Part shown: positions 1-8,830 of the stretch, piece by piece | Numbering within the stretch: the first letter of the stretch is position 1 | Layout: the number at the start of each line of letters is the position of its first letter | Assembly: GCF_030486405.1 (NCBI RefSeq) | Contig: NZ_CP129613.1 | Coordinates: 5,828,001-5,892,000, forward strand | Source of the DNA: Mycolicibacterium sp. HK-90 | GTDB lineage: Bacteria; Actinomycetota; Actinomycetes; Mycobacteriales; Mycobacteriaceae | Direction: 5' to 3' | Length of the DNA stretch: 64,000 nt | Notes under the pieces: generated by a model | Database searches by the model: none | Seen by the model: the letters and a program-made list of their open reading frames with translations, nothing else | Told to the model about the DNA's origin: nothing | Program-made: the position numbers and the translations under genes

Positions 1-354
1 TCGGGCGGACTCGCCGATGGCGAAGGCCACCACATGCCACCGCCCGTCCCAGTCGGCCTGCCCGCGGTCCTGGGCATACATGTAGCGGACGAAGTCCAGG
101 TCCGGCTCGATGGTGCTGCGCACCTCGGGCGTCGCCCGGAGCACCGCCTTGCGCCCGCGCCCGTCCTGGACGAACTGTCCTTCGGCGACCAGACGCTTGA
201 TGCACAACCTGACCTGTTGGTCGCTCATGCCGAGAGTGTTGGCCACCTCGTAGAGTTCGCCCGCATCGACCGTGGCGTCCGCGCGAAGCATGCTCTCGAC
301 CAAGGTGCGGGTCGGGACGGCGTGGTCGGTATCGGTACGTGTCTCGGCGCTCAT
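1..354 (-). CDS. PaaX-family transcriptional regulator (C-terminus cut by window edge)
   Basis: Reading from an ATG at 354, 118 codons are visible before the window ends. Residues about 15-75 form a winged-helix DNA-binding region (ELYEVANTLGMSDQQVRLCI), and WDGRWHVVAF at residues 102-111 matches the start of the central domain of PaaX-type regulators, which sense aryl-CoA-type or other acyl intermediates and repress catabolic operons. It overlaps the stop of the preceding gene by 4 nt (ATGA), so it is the last gene of a three-gene run starting at 2608. It is likely the local regulator of the divergent catabolic genes. Family assignment is moderately sure because only the N-terminal part is present. 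Confidence 0.7.
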   Translation of the reverse strand, partial: MSAETRTDTDHAVPTRTLVESMLRADATVDAGELYEVANTLGMSDQQVRLCIKRLVAEGQFVQDGRGRKAVLRATPEVRSTIEPDLDFVRYMYAQDRGQADWDGRWHVVAFAIGESAR

Positions 355-1568
355 CGGTACTCATGCTCCACCAAGATCAGCGGCGGTGAACCGGTACGAC
401 CGAGTTCGCGGTCGAGATCGGTGAAGAACCGGCCGCTGTCGATCACCGCGTCGGGAGGGTGCACCCCCGGCCGCCGCGCGGTGCCGTCGGCTACCTGGGA
501 CATGCCGAGCGCCAAGGGAATTCCGGTGGCTCGCGCCATGTCCGTCAACAGCGCGTCGATGCCGGCCGCCGGGTTGAGGTGGGCCAGCACCGCCGTGTCG
601 CGGCCGTGCCGGTCGCCGAACGCCGCGGCGAAGAAGGGCGGCAGCGTCCCCGGGCGCTTGCTGACCAGTGCCCGCGGCAACGACCTGATGATGCCGGGGA
701 GATCGGGTTTGGCGACGCGACGGGCCGCTGCCTCGTTGGTGAGCCGGCCACCGTCGATGTCGCGGCGCAGGACGTCGAGATACGCGAGCGACGACGGACT
801 GATGACCATGAGGTTCGCCGAGGCCCCGGTTGGTCTCAGGGTGCGGTGCAGCGTGACGGGCTCGGGGTGGCCGACGGTGTAGGCGGCGCCGCGGCGACCG
901 CCCGGCAGTTCGAGCGCCACGGGCCGCAGCGGCCGTTGTTCGGTCAACGTGCCGGCCCGCACCGCGGTGATGGTGCCGCTGATCTGCTGCATCCAGTGCA
1001 CCGCGGCGGCGGTCGGCGACCCGTCCGGTCCGATCAACTGATCGCGGCTGATCTCATCACCGCCGGCACGGCCGGTCACGTCGACCGGCCACGCGGTGTA
1101 CACGTCGCGCACTGAATCGAGCGGAGCCGCGGCCGCCGCGGCGAGCAGGTTGCTCACGCCCGGGCTGGCTCCCATGCCGATGACCGCCGTCACTCCGGCC
1201 GCGGCGGCGGCCGCGTCGAGTTCGAGCATCTGGATCGTGGGTTCCCAGTCGTCGCAGATGTCGAGATAGTGCGTGCCGGTGTCGATCGCCGCGCGCAAGA
1301 CCGTAAGGCCGAACCGGTAGTACGGGCCGACGGTGTTCAGCACCAGGTCGGCCTCGGCGAGCGCATCACGGAGTGCAGCGTCATCGGTGATGTCGATGTC
1401 GCGAGCGCTGACCGGCACCGGTCCGGTGGCCAGTTCTCGCGCAAGACCCTCCGCCGCCCCGAGATCACGGTCGGCGACGACGATGTGCTCGACGGTGCCG
1501 GCGGATGCGGCGGTCCGGACGGCCACGGCGCCCATCGCTCCGGCGCCGCCCAGGGCGAGAACTCTCAT
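351..1568 (-). CDS. Saccharopine dehydrogenase-like NAD(P)-dependent oxidoreductase
   Basis: 405 residues from ATG 1568. The N-terminus has a Rossmann dinucleotide loop (GGAGAMG, residues 7-13), followed by an aspartate in VVADRD that would bind the cofactor ribose, as in the saccharopine dehydrogenase NADP-binding family. The central part (LVLNTVGPYY, THYLDICDD) also fits this family. True saccharopine dehydrogenase activity is not implied: paralogues act on varied substrates, and the location between a hydrolase and a PaaX-like regulator points to catabolism. It overlaps both neighbours by 4 nt (ATGA on each side), so the three genes are translationally coupled. Confidence 0.8.
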   Translation of the reverse strand: MRVLALGGAGAMGAVAVRTAASAGTVEHIVVADRDLGAAEGLARELATGPVPVSARDIDITDDAALRDALAEADLVLNTVGPYYRFGLTVLRAAIDTGTHYLDICDDWEPTIQMLELDAAAAAAGVTAVIGMGASPGVSNLLAAAAAAPLDSVRDVYTAWPVDVTGRAGGDEISRDQLIGPDGSPTAAAVHWMQQISGTITAVRAGTLTEQRPLRPVALELPGGRRGAAYTVGHPEPVTLHRTLRPTGASANLMVISPSSLAYLDVLRRDIDGGRLTNEAAARRVAKPDLPGIIRSLPRALVSKRPGTLPPFFAAAFGDRHGRDTAVLAHLNPAAGIDALLTDMARATGIPLALGMSQVADGTARRPGVHPPDAVIDSGRFFTDLDRELGRTGSPPLILVEHEYR

Positions 1569-2608
1569 GGCACAGTCCTTTCGGGTTGGTCTTCGACGAA
1601 CTTTCGGAGGGAATCGAGGTAGCCGGACGCGTACAGCGACCGCGGCGCGAAAACCGCAACGAGGAACGAGCCGATGCCCTGGTCGTGGTCCAGGGACGCC
1701 TTCGCGATGCTGTGTGAGGCGTTGGGAAAGAGCTGGACGGTCAACTGGTTCGGTGGCAGCTGCGCGCGATAGACCCGCTCGGTTTCGGCCACGTCGACGT
1801 TGCGATCGTCGGCGCCCAGGATCAGCAGCACCGGGATCTTGATCCCGGCCAGCTGGGGCGTCACGTCGGAGAGGTAGTTGGTGTGCACGAACCGCCAGCG
1901 GTCGGCGGACATCGGCGGGTCGTCGATGCCGCTCGCAAGGTACCTGCCGTAGTCGGCGTCGGCGCGCAGCAGCCGCACCGATTCGGCCCGTCGCCGGCCG
2001 GCGGCGGCGATCTCGCTGTCGCCGGCCTTGCGCGCTCGCAGCTCGGCCAGCAGGTTGTATTCGCCTTGGCGCAGCCAGTTGATCGCGGGTCCGACCAGAA
2101 TCATGAACTGCAGTTCGGGGTGGCGGGTGGCCACTTCGGGCAGCACCCAACCGCCTTGACTGATGCCCCATACCCCGATCCGGCGAGGGTCGATGTCGCC
2201 CCGGCGCTTTGCCCAGGCCAGCACGGCCTCGGTTTCGACGGCCCGGTCGTGCATGCTCTGGGACAGCCAATTGCCCGGCGCCCCTTCGACACCCGGCTTG
2301 TTCCAGGACACCGAGGCGTACCCGGCCCGGGCGAACGACTCCCACAACGGTCGGTAGAACGAATCGCGTGAGGCATCCGCGGGGCCGTCCCCGTGGACGA
2401 AAACCACGAGACCGTAGGGCTTTTCGCCCCGAGGCGGGAGAGCCAGGATGGCATGCAGCGGGTGCGCGGAGCCAGGTATCTCGACGCGCTCTTCGGTGAT
2501 GGCGAAGTCGTTCTGACAGAGCACCACACCGCCGAGGCCGGCCGCGACGACGCTACAGACGGCGATCACCCAGAGGCAGACACGAGGCACAAAACTATCG
2601 TAACTCAT
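1565..2608 (-). CDS. Exported or membrane-anchored alpha/beta hydrolase
   Basis: 347 residues from ATG 2608; longer upstream starts exist but lack support. Residues about 8-32 (FVPRVCLWVIAVCSVVAAG) form a signal or anchor helix, so the enzyme probably acts outside or on the membrane. The fold is shown by FVHGDG (oxyanion strand), GISQGG (nucleophile-elbow serine), LGADDRNVD (acid) and ASHSIA (histidine), as in dienelactone-hydrolase/prolyl-oligopeptidase-like esterases. It is the first gene of the minus-strand trio and is divergent from the gene at 2682. The N-terminal codons overlap one arm of the inverted repeat at 2591-2634. Substrate unknown, likely an ester or lactone. Confidence 0.8.
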   Translation of the reverse strand: MSYDSFVPRVCLWVIAVCSVVAAGLGGVVLCQNDFAITEERVEIPGSAHPLHAILALPPRGEKPYGLVVFVHGDGPADASRDSFYRPLWESFARAGYASVSWNKPGVEGAPGNWLSQSMHDRAVETEAVLAWAKRRGDIDPRRIGVWGISQGGWVLPEVATRHPELQFMILVGPAINWLRQGEYNLLAELRARKAGDSEIAAAGRRRAESVRLLRADADYGRYLASGIDDPPMSADRWRFVHTNYLSDVTPQLAGIKIPVLLILGADDRNVDVAETERVYRAQLPPNQLTVQLFPNASHSIAKASLDHDQGIGSFLVAVFAPRSLYASGYLDSLRKFVEDQPERTVP

Positions 2609-2634
2609 ACGTCCGTTTTTATTTCGATAGTTTT
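2591..2634. promoter_or_regulatory. Inverted repeat in divergent promoter region (candidate operator)
   Basis: AAAACTATCG at 2591-2600 is exactly mirrored by CGATAGTTTT at 2625-2634, in an AT-rich patch between the divergent genes starting at 2608 and 2682. Arm centres are 34 bp apart, about three helical turns. A PaaX-like regulator is encoded at the end of the left arm of the cassette, so it is a natural candidate to bind here. Binding is inferred only. Confidence 0.45.
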
Positions 2635-2681
2635 TGTTTGGCGGGCTTACGACACCGCCGATCCTGTGCTTGGCTGGGACC

Positions 2682-3644
2682 GTGCCCAAACCAACCGAAC
2701 GGTTAGTCGATACAAATGGCGTGACGTTGAAGGTGATCGAGGCGGGTGAGCGCGGAAATCCGGTGGTGGTGTTGACCCACGGATTCCCCGAACTCGCGTA
2801 CTCGTGGCGGCACCAGATTCCGGCGCTGGCGGCGGCCGGGTACCACGTGCTGGCCCCTGACCAGCGGGGCTACGGCGGCTCATCGCGGCCCGAAGAAATC
2901 GATGCCTACAACATCGTCGAACTGACGGCCGACGTCGCGGGGTTGCTGGACGATGTGGGCGCCGAGAAGGCGGTGCTCATCGGCCACGACTGGGGCTCGC
3001 CGGTGGCCACCAACTTCCCGTTGTTCTTCCCGGATCGGGTCACCGCGGTGGCCGCCTTGAGCGTGCCGCCGGTGCCGCGGGCCTCGGCACCGCCGACCGC
3101 GCTCTGGCGCAAGATCTTCGGCGACAACTTCTTCTACATCCTGTATTTCCAGGAACCGGGGGTGGCCGATGCCGCGTTGAGCGCCGACCCGGCCCGGACC
3201 TTGCGCCGGATGATCGGCGGCGTGCGCACCACCGGCGACGAGTTCGCGGCGCAGCGAATGATCGCGCCCGGCCCTGAGGGTTTCGTCGACCGGCTGCCCG
3301 AGCCCGAGAGTCTGCCCGACTGGATCAGCCAGGACGAACTCGACCACTACATCGCCGAGTTCACCCGAACCGGCTTCACCGGGCCGCTCAACTGGTACCG
3401 CAACTTCGACCGGAACTGGGAGCTGACCGAGAGCACCCCCGCGCCGACCATCGACGTCCCCACCCTGTTCGTGGTCGGTACCGCGGACCCGGTGCTGAGC
3501 TTCACCCCGCGAGACCGGGTGCGCGACGTGGTGACCGGCGATTACCGCGAGGTGCTGATCGAGGGTGCCGGGCACTGGCTGCAGCAGGAACGGCCCGACG
3601 AGGTCAACAATGCGATCCTGGAGTTCTTGGGAGGCCTGCGATGA
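2682..3644 (+). CDS. Epoxide hydrolase-like alpha/beta hydrolase
   Basis: 320 residues from GTG 2682; the frame stays open upstream to 2634, but homology begins at about PTERLVDTNG. HGFPE (33-37) gives the oxyanion hole, GHDWGS places a nucleophilic aspartate at residue 103 instead of serine, and GAGHWLQQERP near the C-terminus carries the catalytic histidine. This D-nucleophile pattern is that of soluble epoxide hydrolases (EphF-type) and haloalkane dehalogenases. Followed by a flavin monooxygenase (ATGA overlap) and an alcohol dehydrogenase, it may open an epoxide formed by the neighbouring oxygenase to a diol that is then oxidised. Confidence 0.85.
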   Translation: MPKPTERLVDTNGVTLKVIEAGERGNPVVVLTHGFPELAYSWRHQIPALAAAGYHVLAPDQRGYGGSSRPEEIDAYNIVELTADVAGLLDDVGAEKAVLIGHDWGSPVATNFPLFFPDRVTAVAALSVPPVPRASAPPTALWRKIFGDNFFYILYFQEPGVADAALSADPARTLRRMIGGVRTTGDEFAAQRMIAPGPEGFVDRLPEPESLPDWISQDELDHYIAEFTRTGFTGPLNWYRNFDRNWELTESTPAPTIDVPTLFVVGTADPVLSFTPRDRVRDVVTGDYREVLIEGAGHWLQQERPDEVNNAILEFLGGLR

Positions 3645-4816
3645 GTCCGCTGAACTTCGGGGTGTTCATCACGCCCTTCCACCCGGTGGGCCAATCCCCC
3701 ACCACCGCACTGCAATACGACATGGACCGGGTCGAGGCACTGGACCGGCTCGGCTACGACGAAGCCTGGTTCGGCGAACACCATTCCGGCGGTTACGAAC
3801 TCATCGCCTGTCCCGAGGTGTTCATCGCCGCCGCGGCTGAGCGGACCAAGCACATCCGGCTGGGCACCGGTGTGGTGTCGCTGCCCTACCACCACCCGCT
3901 CATGGTGGCCGACCGATGGGTGTTACTCGACCACCTCACCCGCGGCCGCGTCATGTTCGGCACCGGCCCGGGGGCGCTGCCGTCGGACGCCTACATGATG
4001 GGCATCGACCCGGTGGATCAGCGGCCGATGATGCAAGAGTCCCTCGAGGCGATCCTCGCGCTGTTCCGTGCCGCACCCGATGAGCGGATCGACCGCAAGA
4101 CCGACTGGTTCACCCTGCGCGACGCCGCTCTGCACATCCGCCCCTACACCTGGCCGTACCCGGAAATCTCCACTGCGGCAATGATTTCTCCGTCCGGTCC
4201 GCGCCTGGCCGGGGCATTGGGCACGTCATTGCTGTCCCTGTCGATGTCGGTGCCCGGCGGGTATGCGGCCATCGAGACCACCTGGGACACCGTGCGCGAC
4301 CAGGCCGCCAGATCCGACCGACCCGAACCCGACCGGAAGAACTGGCGGGTGCTCGGCATCATCCACCTCGCCGACACCCGCGAGCAGGCCATCGAGGACT
4401 GCACGTACGGCCTACAGGACTTCGCCAACTACTTCGGCGCGGCCGGCTTCGTGCCGCTGTCCAACCAGGCCGAGGGCGGCGGCTCCCCCTACGAGTTCGT
4501 GGAAAACTATGCGGCTGGCGGCAATTGCTGCATCGGCACCACCGCCGACGCCATCACCTACATCCAGGATCTGCTCGACCGCTCGGGCGGATTCGGGACC
4601 TTCCTGCTCCTCGGACACGACTGGGCCCCACCGGCGGCCACCTTTCACTCCTACGAACTGTTCGCCCGTGAGGTGATCCCGCATTTCAAGGGCCAGCTCA
4701 CCGCCGCGCGCGCGTCGCACGACTGGGCCAAAGGCATGCGGGATCAACTGCTGGGCCGCGCCGGGCAGGCGATCGTCAACGCCATCACCGAACACACCAC
4801 GGAGGAGAAGAACTGA
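3641..4816 (+). CDS. LLM-class flavin-dependent monooxygenase, limonene monooxygenase-like
   Basis: 391 residues, ATG overlapping the previous stop (ATGA). It has the bacterial luciferase-like TIM-barrel pattern: YDEAWFGEHH near residues 40-50, ELIACPEVFIAAAAERT, LGTGVVSLPYHHP and FGTGPGALPSDAYMMGID. These stretches closely resemble limonene 1,2-monooxygenase-type proteins of actinobacteria, which use FMNH2 from a separate reductase. No reductase gene is adjacent. Placed between an epoxide hydrolase and an alcohol dehydrogenase, it probably epoxidises or hydroxylates a cyclic or terpenoid substrate. The exact substrate cannot be read from sequence. Confidence 0.85.
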   Translation: MSPLNFGVFITPFHPVGQSPTTALQYDMDRVEALDRLGYDEAWFGEHHSGGYELIACPEVFIAAAAERTKHIRLGTGVVSLPYHHPLMVADRWVLLDHLTRGRVMFGTGPGALPSDAYMMGIDPVDQRPMMQESLEAILALFRAAPDERIDRKTDWFTLRDAALHIRPYTWPYPEISTAAMISPSGPRLAGALGTSLLSLSMSVPGGYAAIETTWDTVRDQAARSDRPEPDRKNWRVLGIIHLADTREQAIEDCTYGLQDFANYFGAAGFVPLSNQAEGGGSPYEFVENYAAGGNCCIGTTADAITYIQDLLDRSGGFGTFLLLGHDWAPPAATFHSYELFAREVIPHFKGQLTAARASHDWAKGMRDQLLGRAGQAIVNAITEHTTEEKN

Positions 4817-5826
4817 TGCGCGCCGCGGTTCTGCGTGACGGCCGCATGGTCGTCCGCGACGACGTGCCCGAACCGGTGCCGGGTCCGGGCCAGGTGCTGG
4901 TCGAGGTGAAAGCCTGCGGAATCTGCGGCTCCGACCTGCATTTCGCCACCCACGGCGCCGACATGCTGGCCGCGAGTGCCGTCCTGGAGGGTATGCCCGG
5001 CATCGACATCGACCTGTCCGGCGACGTCTTCATGGGCCACGAGTTCAGCGCCGAGATCCTCGACGCCGGACCGGGCACCGACGCGCCGGCAGCTGGAACG
5101 CTGGTGACCTCGGTGCCGGTACTGATAACGGCCACCGGGATGGACATGCTGGTGTACAGCAACACCGCCGTCGGCGGATACGCCGAGAAGATGCTGCTGT
5201 CGGCGCCGCTGCTGCTGCCGGTGCCCAACGGGCTGAGCGCCGAACACGCCGCGCTCACCGAACCGATGGCGGTCGGCCTGCACGCTGTGAACGCCTCGCG
5301 CATCGAACCCGGCGAGGCGGCGCTCGTCGTCGGATGCGGCCCGGTCGGCATCGCCATCATCGCCGCACTGAAGCTACGGGGCGTGGAAAACATTGTGGCG
5401 TCGGACTTCTCCCCCGCCCGGCGTCAGCTCGCCGCCACGATGGGCGCGCACGTCACGTTGGATCCGGCTGCCGATTCGCCGTTCCACCAGTGCCGGCCCG
5501 CGGTCGTGTTCGAAGCCGTCGGCGCGCCCGGGATCATCGACGACGTGCTTCGTCGCGCGCCCGCGGGCATTCGGCTGGTGGTGGCCGGGGTCTGCATGCA
5601 ACCCGACACCGTGCACCCGTTCTACGCGATCACCAAACAGATCAGTATCCAATTCGTCTTCGGCTACGACCCGGCCGAGTTCGCGACCTCGCTGCGGGCC
5701 ATTGCCGAGGGCGATGTCGACGTCGCGCCGATGATCACCGGGACCGTGGGCCTGGACGGCGTGGGCGCCGCGTTCGGCGAACTCGCCTCGCCCGACCGGC
5801 ACTGCAAAGTCCTGGTGACGCCGTGA
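4816..5826 (+). CDS. Zinc-binding alcohol dehydrogenase (MDR superfamily)
   Basis: 336 residues. ATG 4816 shares one base with the upstream TGA and has a good Shine-Dalgarno (GGAGGAG at 4801-4807). Catalytic zinc ligands are visible: Cys37 in CGICGSDLH and His75-Glu76 in GHEF. The Cys-rich structural-zinc lobe typical of many MDR alcohol dehydrogenases is absent; about 30 residues (MLAASAVLEGMPGIDIDLSGD) fill the stretch before GHEF. The NAD-binding loop is VVGCGPVGIAI. As the third gene of the plus-strand run it likely oxidises the diol or alcohol made by the first two enzymes. Confidence 0.85.
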   Translation: MRAAVLRDGRMVVRDDVPEPVPGPGQVLVEVKACGICGSDLHFATHGADMLAASAVLEGMPGIDIDLSGDVFMGHEFSAEILDAGPGTDAPAAGTLVTSVPVLITATGMDMLVYSNTAVGGYAEKMLLSAPLLLPVPNGLSAEHAALTEPMAVGLHAVNASRIEPGEAALVVGCGPVGIAIIAALKLRGVENIVASDFSPARRQLAATMGAHVTLDPAADSPFHQCRPAVVFEAVGAPGIIDDVLRRAPAGIRLVVAGVCMQPDTVHPFYAITKQISIQFVFGYDPAEFATSLRAIAEGDVDVAPMITGTVGLDGVGAAFGELASPDRHCKVLVTP

Positions 5827-5834
5827 CGTCCCGG

Positions 5835-5840
5835 TAGGGT
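5835..5840 (+). promoter_or_regulatory. -10 box for leaderless lpqG
   Basis: TAGGGT (TANNNT pattern) ends 7 nt before ATG 5848. This is the usual spacing for a mycobacterial leaderless transcript and supports the chosen start; no Shine-Dalgarno is present. Confidence 0.5.
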
Positions 5841-5847
5841 TTCGGTC

Positions 5848-6588
5848 ATGCCGATCGCCGGAAATGCGAAGTTACGAGTCCTCGGCGCGGCCGCGGCGGG
5901 TCTGATCGCCGTCGCCGCCAGCGCATGCGATGCGAGCTCGGGCCCGGGCGGAGCCGATGCCCCGGCCGGGGCCCGGCAGGTGACCGTCGTCGGATCCGGC
6001 CAGGTGCAGGGAGTTCCGGACACCCTGACCGCCGATGTGGCGATGGAGTTCAGCGCGCCGGATGTCTCGGCCGCGCTCAACCAATCCAGCCAACGACAGC
6101 AGGCCGTGATCGACGCGTTGGTCGGATCGGGCATCGACCGCAAGGACATCAGCACCACCCAGGTCAGCGTGCAGCCCCAGTTCAGCCCCGACGGGCCCGG
6201 CAACACCATCACGGGCTACCGGGCCAGCAATGCGATCAACGTCAAGATCCGCGACACCGCGAAGGCCTCGCAGACCCTGTCGCTGATCGCGGGGACCGGC
6301 GGGGACGCCACCCGGATCAACTCGGTCAACTACTCGATCGAGGACGATTCCGACCTGGTGAACGACGCGCGGGCGCGGGCGTTCGAGGACGCCAAGAACC
6401 GGGCCGAGCAGTACGCCGGACTGTCCGGGCTGGAACTGGGCAAGGTGCTGTCGATCTCCGAACAGCCCGGCGGCTCGACGCCACCCACGCCGACCCCGAT
6501 GCCCCGCGCCGCGATGGAGGCGGTGCCGCTGGAGCCCGGCCAGCAGACCGTGAACTTCTCGGTGACCGTGATCTGGGAGCTCACCTAG
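5848..6588 (+). CDS. lpqG: SIMPL-domain (DUF541) lipoprotein LpqG
   Basis: 246 residues. A lipoprotein signal peptide (GAAAAGLIAVAASAC, Cys27) is followed by a SIMPL/DUF541 domain: QVTVVGSGQVQGVPDTLTA near residues 45-63 is the characteristic first strand pair, and ALVGSGIDRKDISTTQVSVQ and GYRASNAINVKIRD are also family-like. Function of these periplasmic oligomer-forming proteins is not well defined. Position directly before hpt-tilS matches the M. tuberculosis Rv3623-Rv3625c order. Its 3' end overlaps the convergent oxidoreductase gene by 8 nt. Confidence 0.88.
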   Translation: MPIAGNAKLRVLGAAAAGLIAVAASACDASSGPGGADAPAGARQVTVVGSGQVQGVPDTLTADVAMEFSAPDVSAALNQSSQRQQAVIDALVGSGIDRKDISTTQVSVQPQFSPDGPGNTITGYRASNAINVKIRDTAKASQTLSLIAGTGGDATRINSVNYSIEDDSDLVNDARARAFEDAKNRAEQYAGLSGLELGKVLSISEQPGGSTPPTPTPMPRAAMEAVPLEPGQQTVNFSVTVIWELT

Positions 6589-8812
6589 CGCCGGCGGGCG
6601 CGATGTCGACGGGGATGCCGTTGAGCACCGCCGTGCCGGACAGCGGGTCCAGGTGGGTGCCGTCGTTGAGCTGGTTGACGTTCACCCCGGGGTGGCTGGC
6701 CGCGAGTTCCTGACCGGTTCCGGCGCGGTCGTGCCCCCAGCCGTGCGGTAGCGAGACCACGCCGCGCCGGATGCCGTCATTCACCTCGATCGGCGCCAGC
6801 AGCTCACCGCCCGGGCCCTTGATCACGGCGATGTCGGTGAGGCCGAGATCGGCCGCGTCATCGGGGTGGATCTGCAGGGTGCACCGGTTCGAACCGCCCG
6901 ACAGCGCCGGGAGATTGTGCATCCAGCTGTTGTTGGACCGCAGATGGCGCCGGCCGATCAGCAGGAACCCACCCGCCGCACGGCCGAGCGCGTCCCGCAG
7001 CCGAGCGACGTCGGCGACGATCGGATCCGGCGCGAGTTCGATTGTCCCGCTCGGGGTTCGCAGCACCTCGGGGATCCTCGGCTGCAGCGGCCCCAGGTCG
7101 ATACCGTGCGGGTTGGCCTTCAGCCGCTCCAGGGTGAGGCCGTCGGGACGGGCGCCGAAGGCGTCGCCATACGGCCCGATCCGCAGCATCATGTCGAGCC
7201 GGCGTTCATAACCCGGGCCGTCGTGGAGCATCGAGGTGAGCTCTTCGACGTCGCGTCCGGCGACCGGCGAATCGGCGTCGGCGACCTCCTTCCCCAGCGT
7301 CGTCGCGATCACCTGGGCGTCGACCAGTCCCGGATCACCAGCGGGCCCCACACCGTAGAGGATCAGCGCCAGGCGCGACAGGATCTCGGCCTCGTCGGGC
7401 CGACCGTCCAGCGGCAGCGTAGGCGAGGAGTACCGCACGTTGTTGCGTACCGCGAGGTTGTTCAGCGCGACGTCGAAGTGGGCGGTCTGGGCCGGCGGGG
7501 GCGGCGGCAGGATGACGTCGGCGTGGCGGGTGGTCTCGTTCAGGTACGGGTCGATGCTGAGCATGAACTCGACGCCGTCCAACGCGCGGTCGAGCCGGTC
7601 ACCGTCCGGCGCGGACAGCACCGGGTTGCCTGCGATGGTGATCATCGCCTTGATCTGCCCCTCGCCCGCCGTGTCGATCTCCTCGGCGAGCGCGGCGGCC
7701 GGCAATTCGGACAGGGCCTCGGGATACCCCGAGACCCGGCTGGTCCACCGCCCGGTCCTGAAACCGCGGCCCGGTTTCGGCGGCCGCGGCGCATGGGCAG
7801 CCGCACCGAGCGGGAACATGGCCCCGCCGGGCCGGTCGAGGTTGCCGGTCAGCACATTGATCACGTCGACGAGCCAGCTGCCGATGGTGCCGAACTCGAC
7901 CGTGGAGGTACCGATCCGGCCGTAGACCGCCGCCGTCGGCGCCGACGCGAGCTCGCGGGCCAGTTCCCGGATCTCCTCGGCGCCCACTCCGCAGGCCGAG
8001 GCGACGGCCTCGGGGGCGAATTCGTCGGCGAGCGCGCGGACCTGCTCGACGCCGGAGACGTGGCCGGCGAGCCGACCGAGATCGACGAGGTCCTCGTCGA
8101 ACAGCACGTGCACGATCGCGAACAGCAACGCGGCATCGGTCCCGGGTCGCGGCGCGACGTGCCGGTCGGCCAGTTCGGCGGTGCGGGTGCGGGCCGGGTC
8201 GATGACGGTGAGCTTGCCGCCTCGCTTGCGGAGGGCGCGCAGCTTGCCGGGGAAATCGGCGGCGGTGGCCAGGCTGCCGTTGGAGACCATCGGATTCGCG
8301 CCGATGATCACCAGGTAGTCGGTCCGGTCCAGATCGGGCACGGTGAACGCGATCGGGCTGCCGAACATCAGTCCCAGCGCCACGTGCTTGGGCATCTGAT
8401 CGAGGGTGCTGGCGCTGAACACCTGCCGGGTACCCAGGCCCTTGATGATCACCGGCGCATAGAGGCTGCCGGCGATGGTGTGCGCGTTCGGGTTGCCGAG
8501 GTACACCCCGACCGACGAGCCGCCGTGTTCGCCGATCACCGCGCCGAGCCGCTCGGCGACGACGGCGTACGCCTCGTCCCAGGTGGCCTCGGTCAGCACG
8601 CCGTCCCGCCGGACCAGTGGACCCGTCAGGCGGTCAGGATCGTTGTCGAGCTCGCCGAAGCTGGCGCCCTTCGGGCAGATGAACCCCGCGCTGAACACGT
8701 CGTCGCGGTCGCCGCGGGCAGCGGTCACCCGGTTGTCGGCGATGGTCAGCGTCAAGCCGCAGGTGGCTTCGCAGAACGGGCAGATGCGCAGCGCGGTCCG
8801 GGTATCAGCCAT
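6581..8812 (-). CDS. Molybdopterin-dependent oxidoreductase (Mo-bisMGD, 4Fe-4S)
   Basis: 743 residues. The N-terminus binds a 4Fe-4S cluster through Cys11, Cys14, Cys18 and Cys46 (CPFCEATC, ICPKGA). Family blocks follow: DRLTGPLVRRDG, VYLGNPNAH, VIIGANPMVSNG, VIDPARTRTAELAD, GNLDRPGGAMF and, at the end, HGWGH and VNQLNDGTHLDPLSGTA, typical of formate dehydrogenase/nitrate reductase-like subunits. No obvious Cys or Sec molybdenum ligand lies in the usual loop (GNPNAHTIAG), so the redox reaction is unclear. It has no TAT signal and no neighbouring electron-transfer subunit. It is inserted between lpqG and hpt relative to M. tuberculosis. Confidence 0.85.
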   Translation of the reverse strand: MADTRTALRICPFCEATCGLTLTIADNRVTAARGDRDDVFSAGFICPKGASFGELDNDPDRLTGPLVRRDGVLTEATWDEAYAVVAERLGAVIGEHGGSSVGVYLGNPNAHTIAGSLYAPVIIKGLGTRQVFSASTLDQMPKHVALGLMFGSPIAFTVPDLDRTDYLVIIGANPMVSNGSLATAADFPGKLRALRKRGGKLTVIDPARTRTAELADRHVAPRPGTDAALLFAIVHVLFDEDLVDLGRLAGHVSGVEQVRALADEFAPEAVASACGVGAEEIRELARELASAPTAAVYGRIGTSTVEFGTIGSWLVDVINVLTGNLDRPGGAMFPLGAAAHAPRPPKPGRGFRTGRWTSRVSGYPEALSELPAAALAEEIDTAGEGQIKAMITIAGNPVLSAPDGDRLDRALDGVEFMLSIDPYLNETTRHADVILPPPPPAQTAHFDVALNNLAVRNNVRYSSPTLPLDGRPDEAEILSRLALILYGVGPAGDPGLVDAQVIATTLGKEVADADSPVAGRDVEELTSMLHDGPGYERRLDMMLRIGPYGDAFGARPDGLTLERLKANPHGIDLGPLQPRIPEVLRTPSGTIELAPDPIVADVARLRDALGRAAGGFLLIGRRHLRSNNSWMHNLPALSGGSNRCTLQIHPDDAADLGLTDIAVIKGPGGELLAPIEVNDGIRRGVVSLPHGWGHDRAGTGQELAASHPGVNVNQLNDGTHLDPLSGTAVLNGIPVDIAPAGAR

Positions 8813-8830
8813 ACGCGAATTCTGCGCCTG

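Noticed and set aside
2634..2681. TTG 2634 as start of the epoxide-hydrolase-like gene
   Set aside because: The added residues show no similarity to the family, and the codon lies at the end of the inverted repeat.
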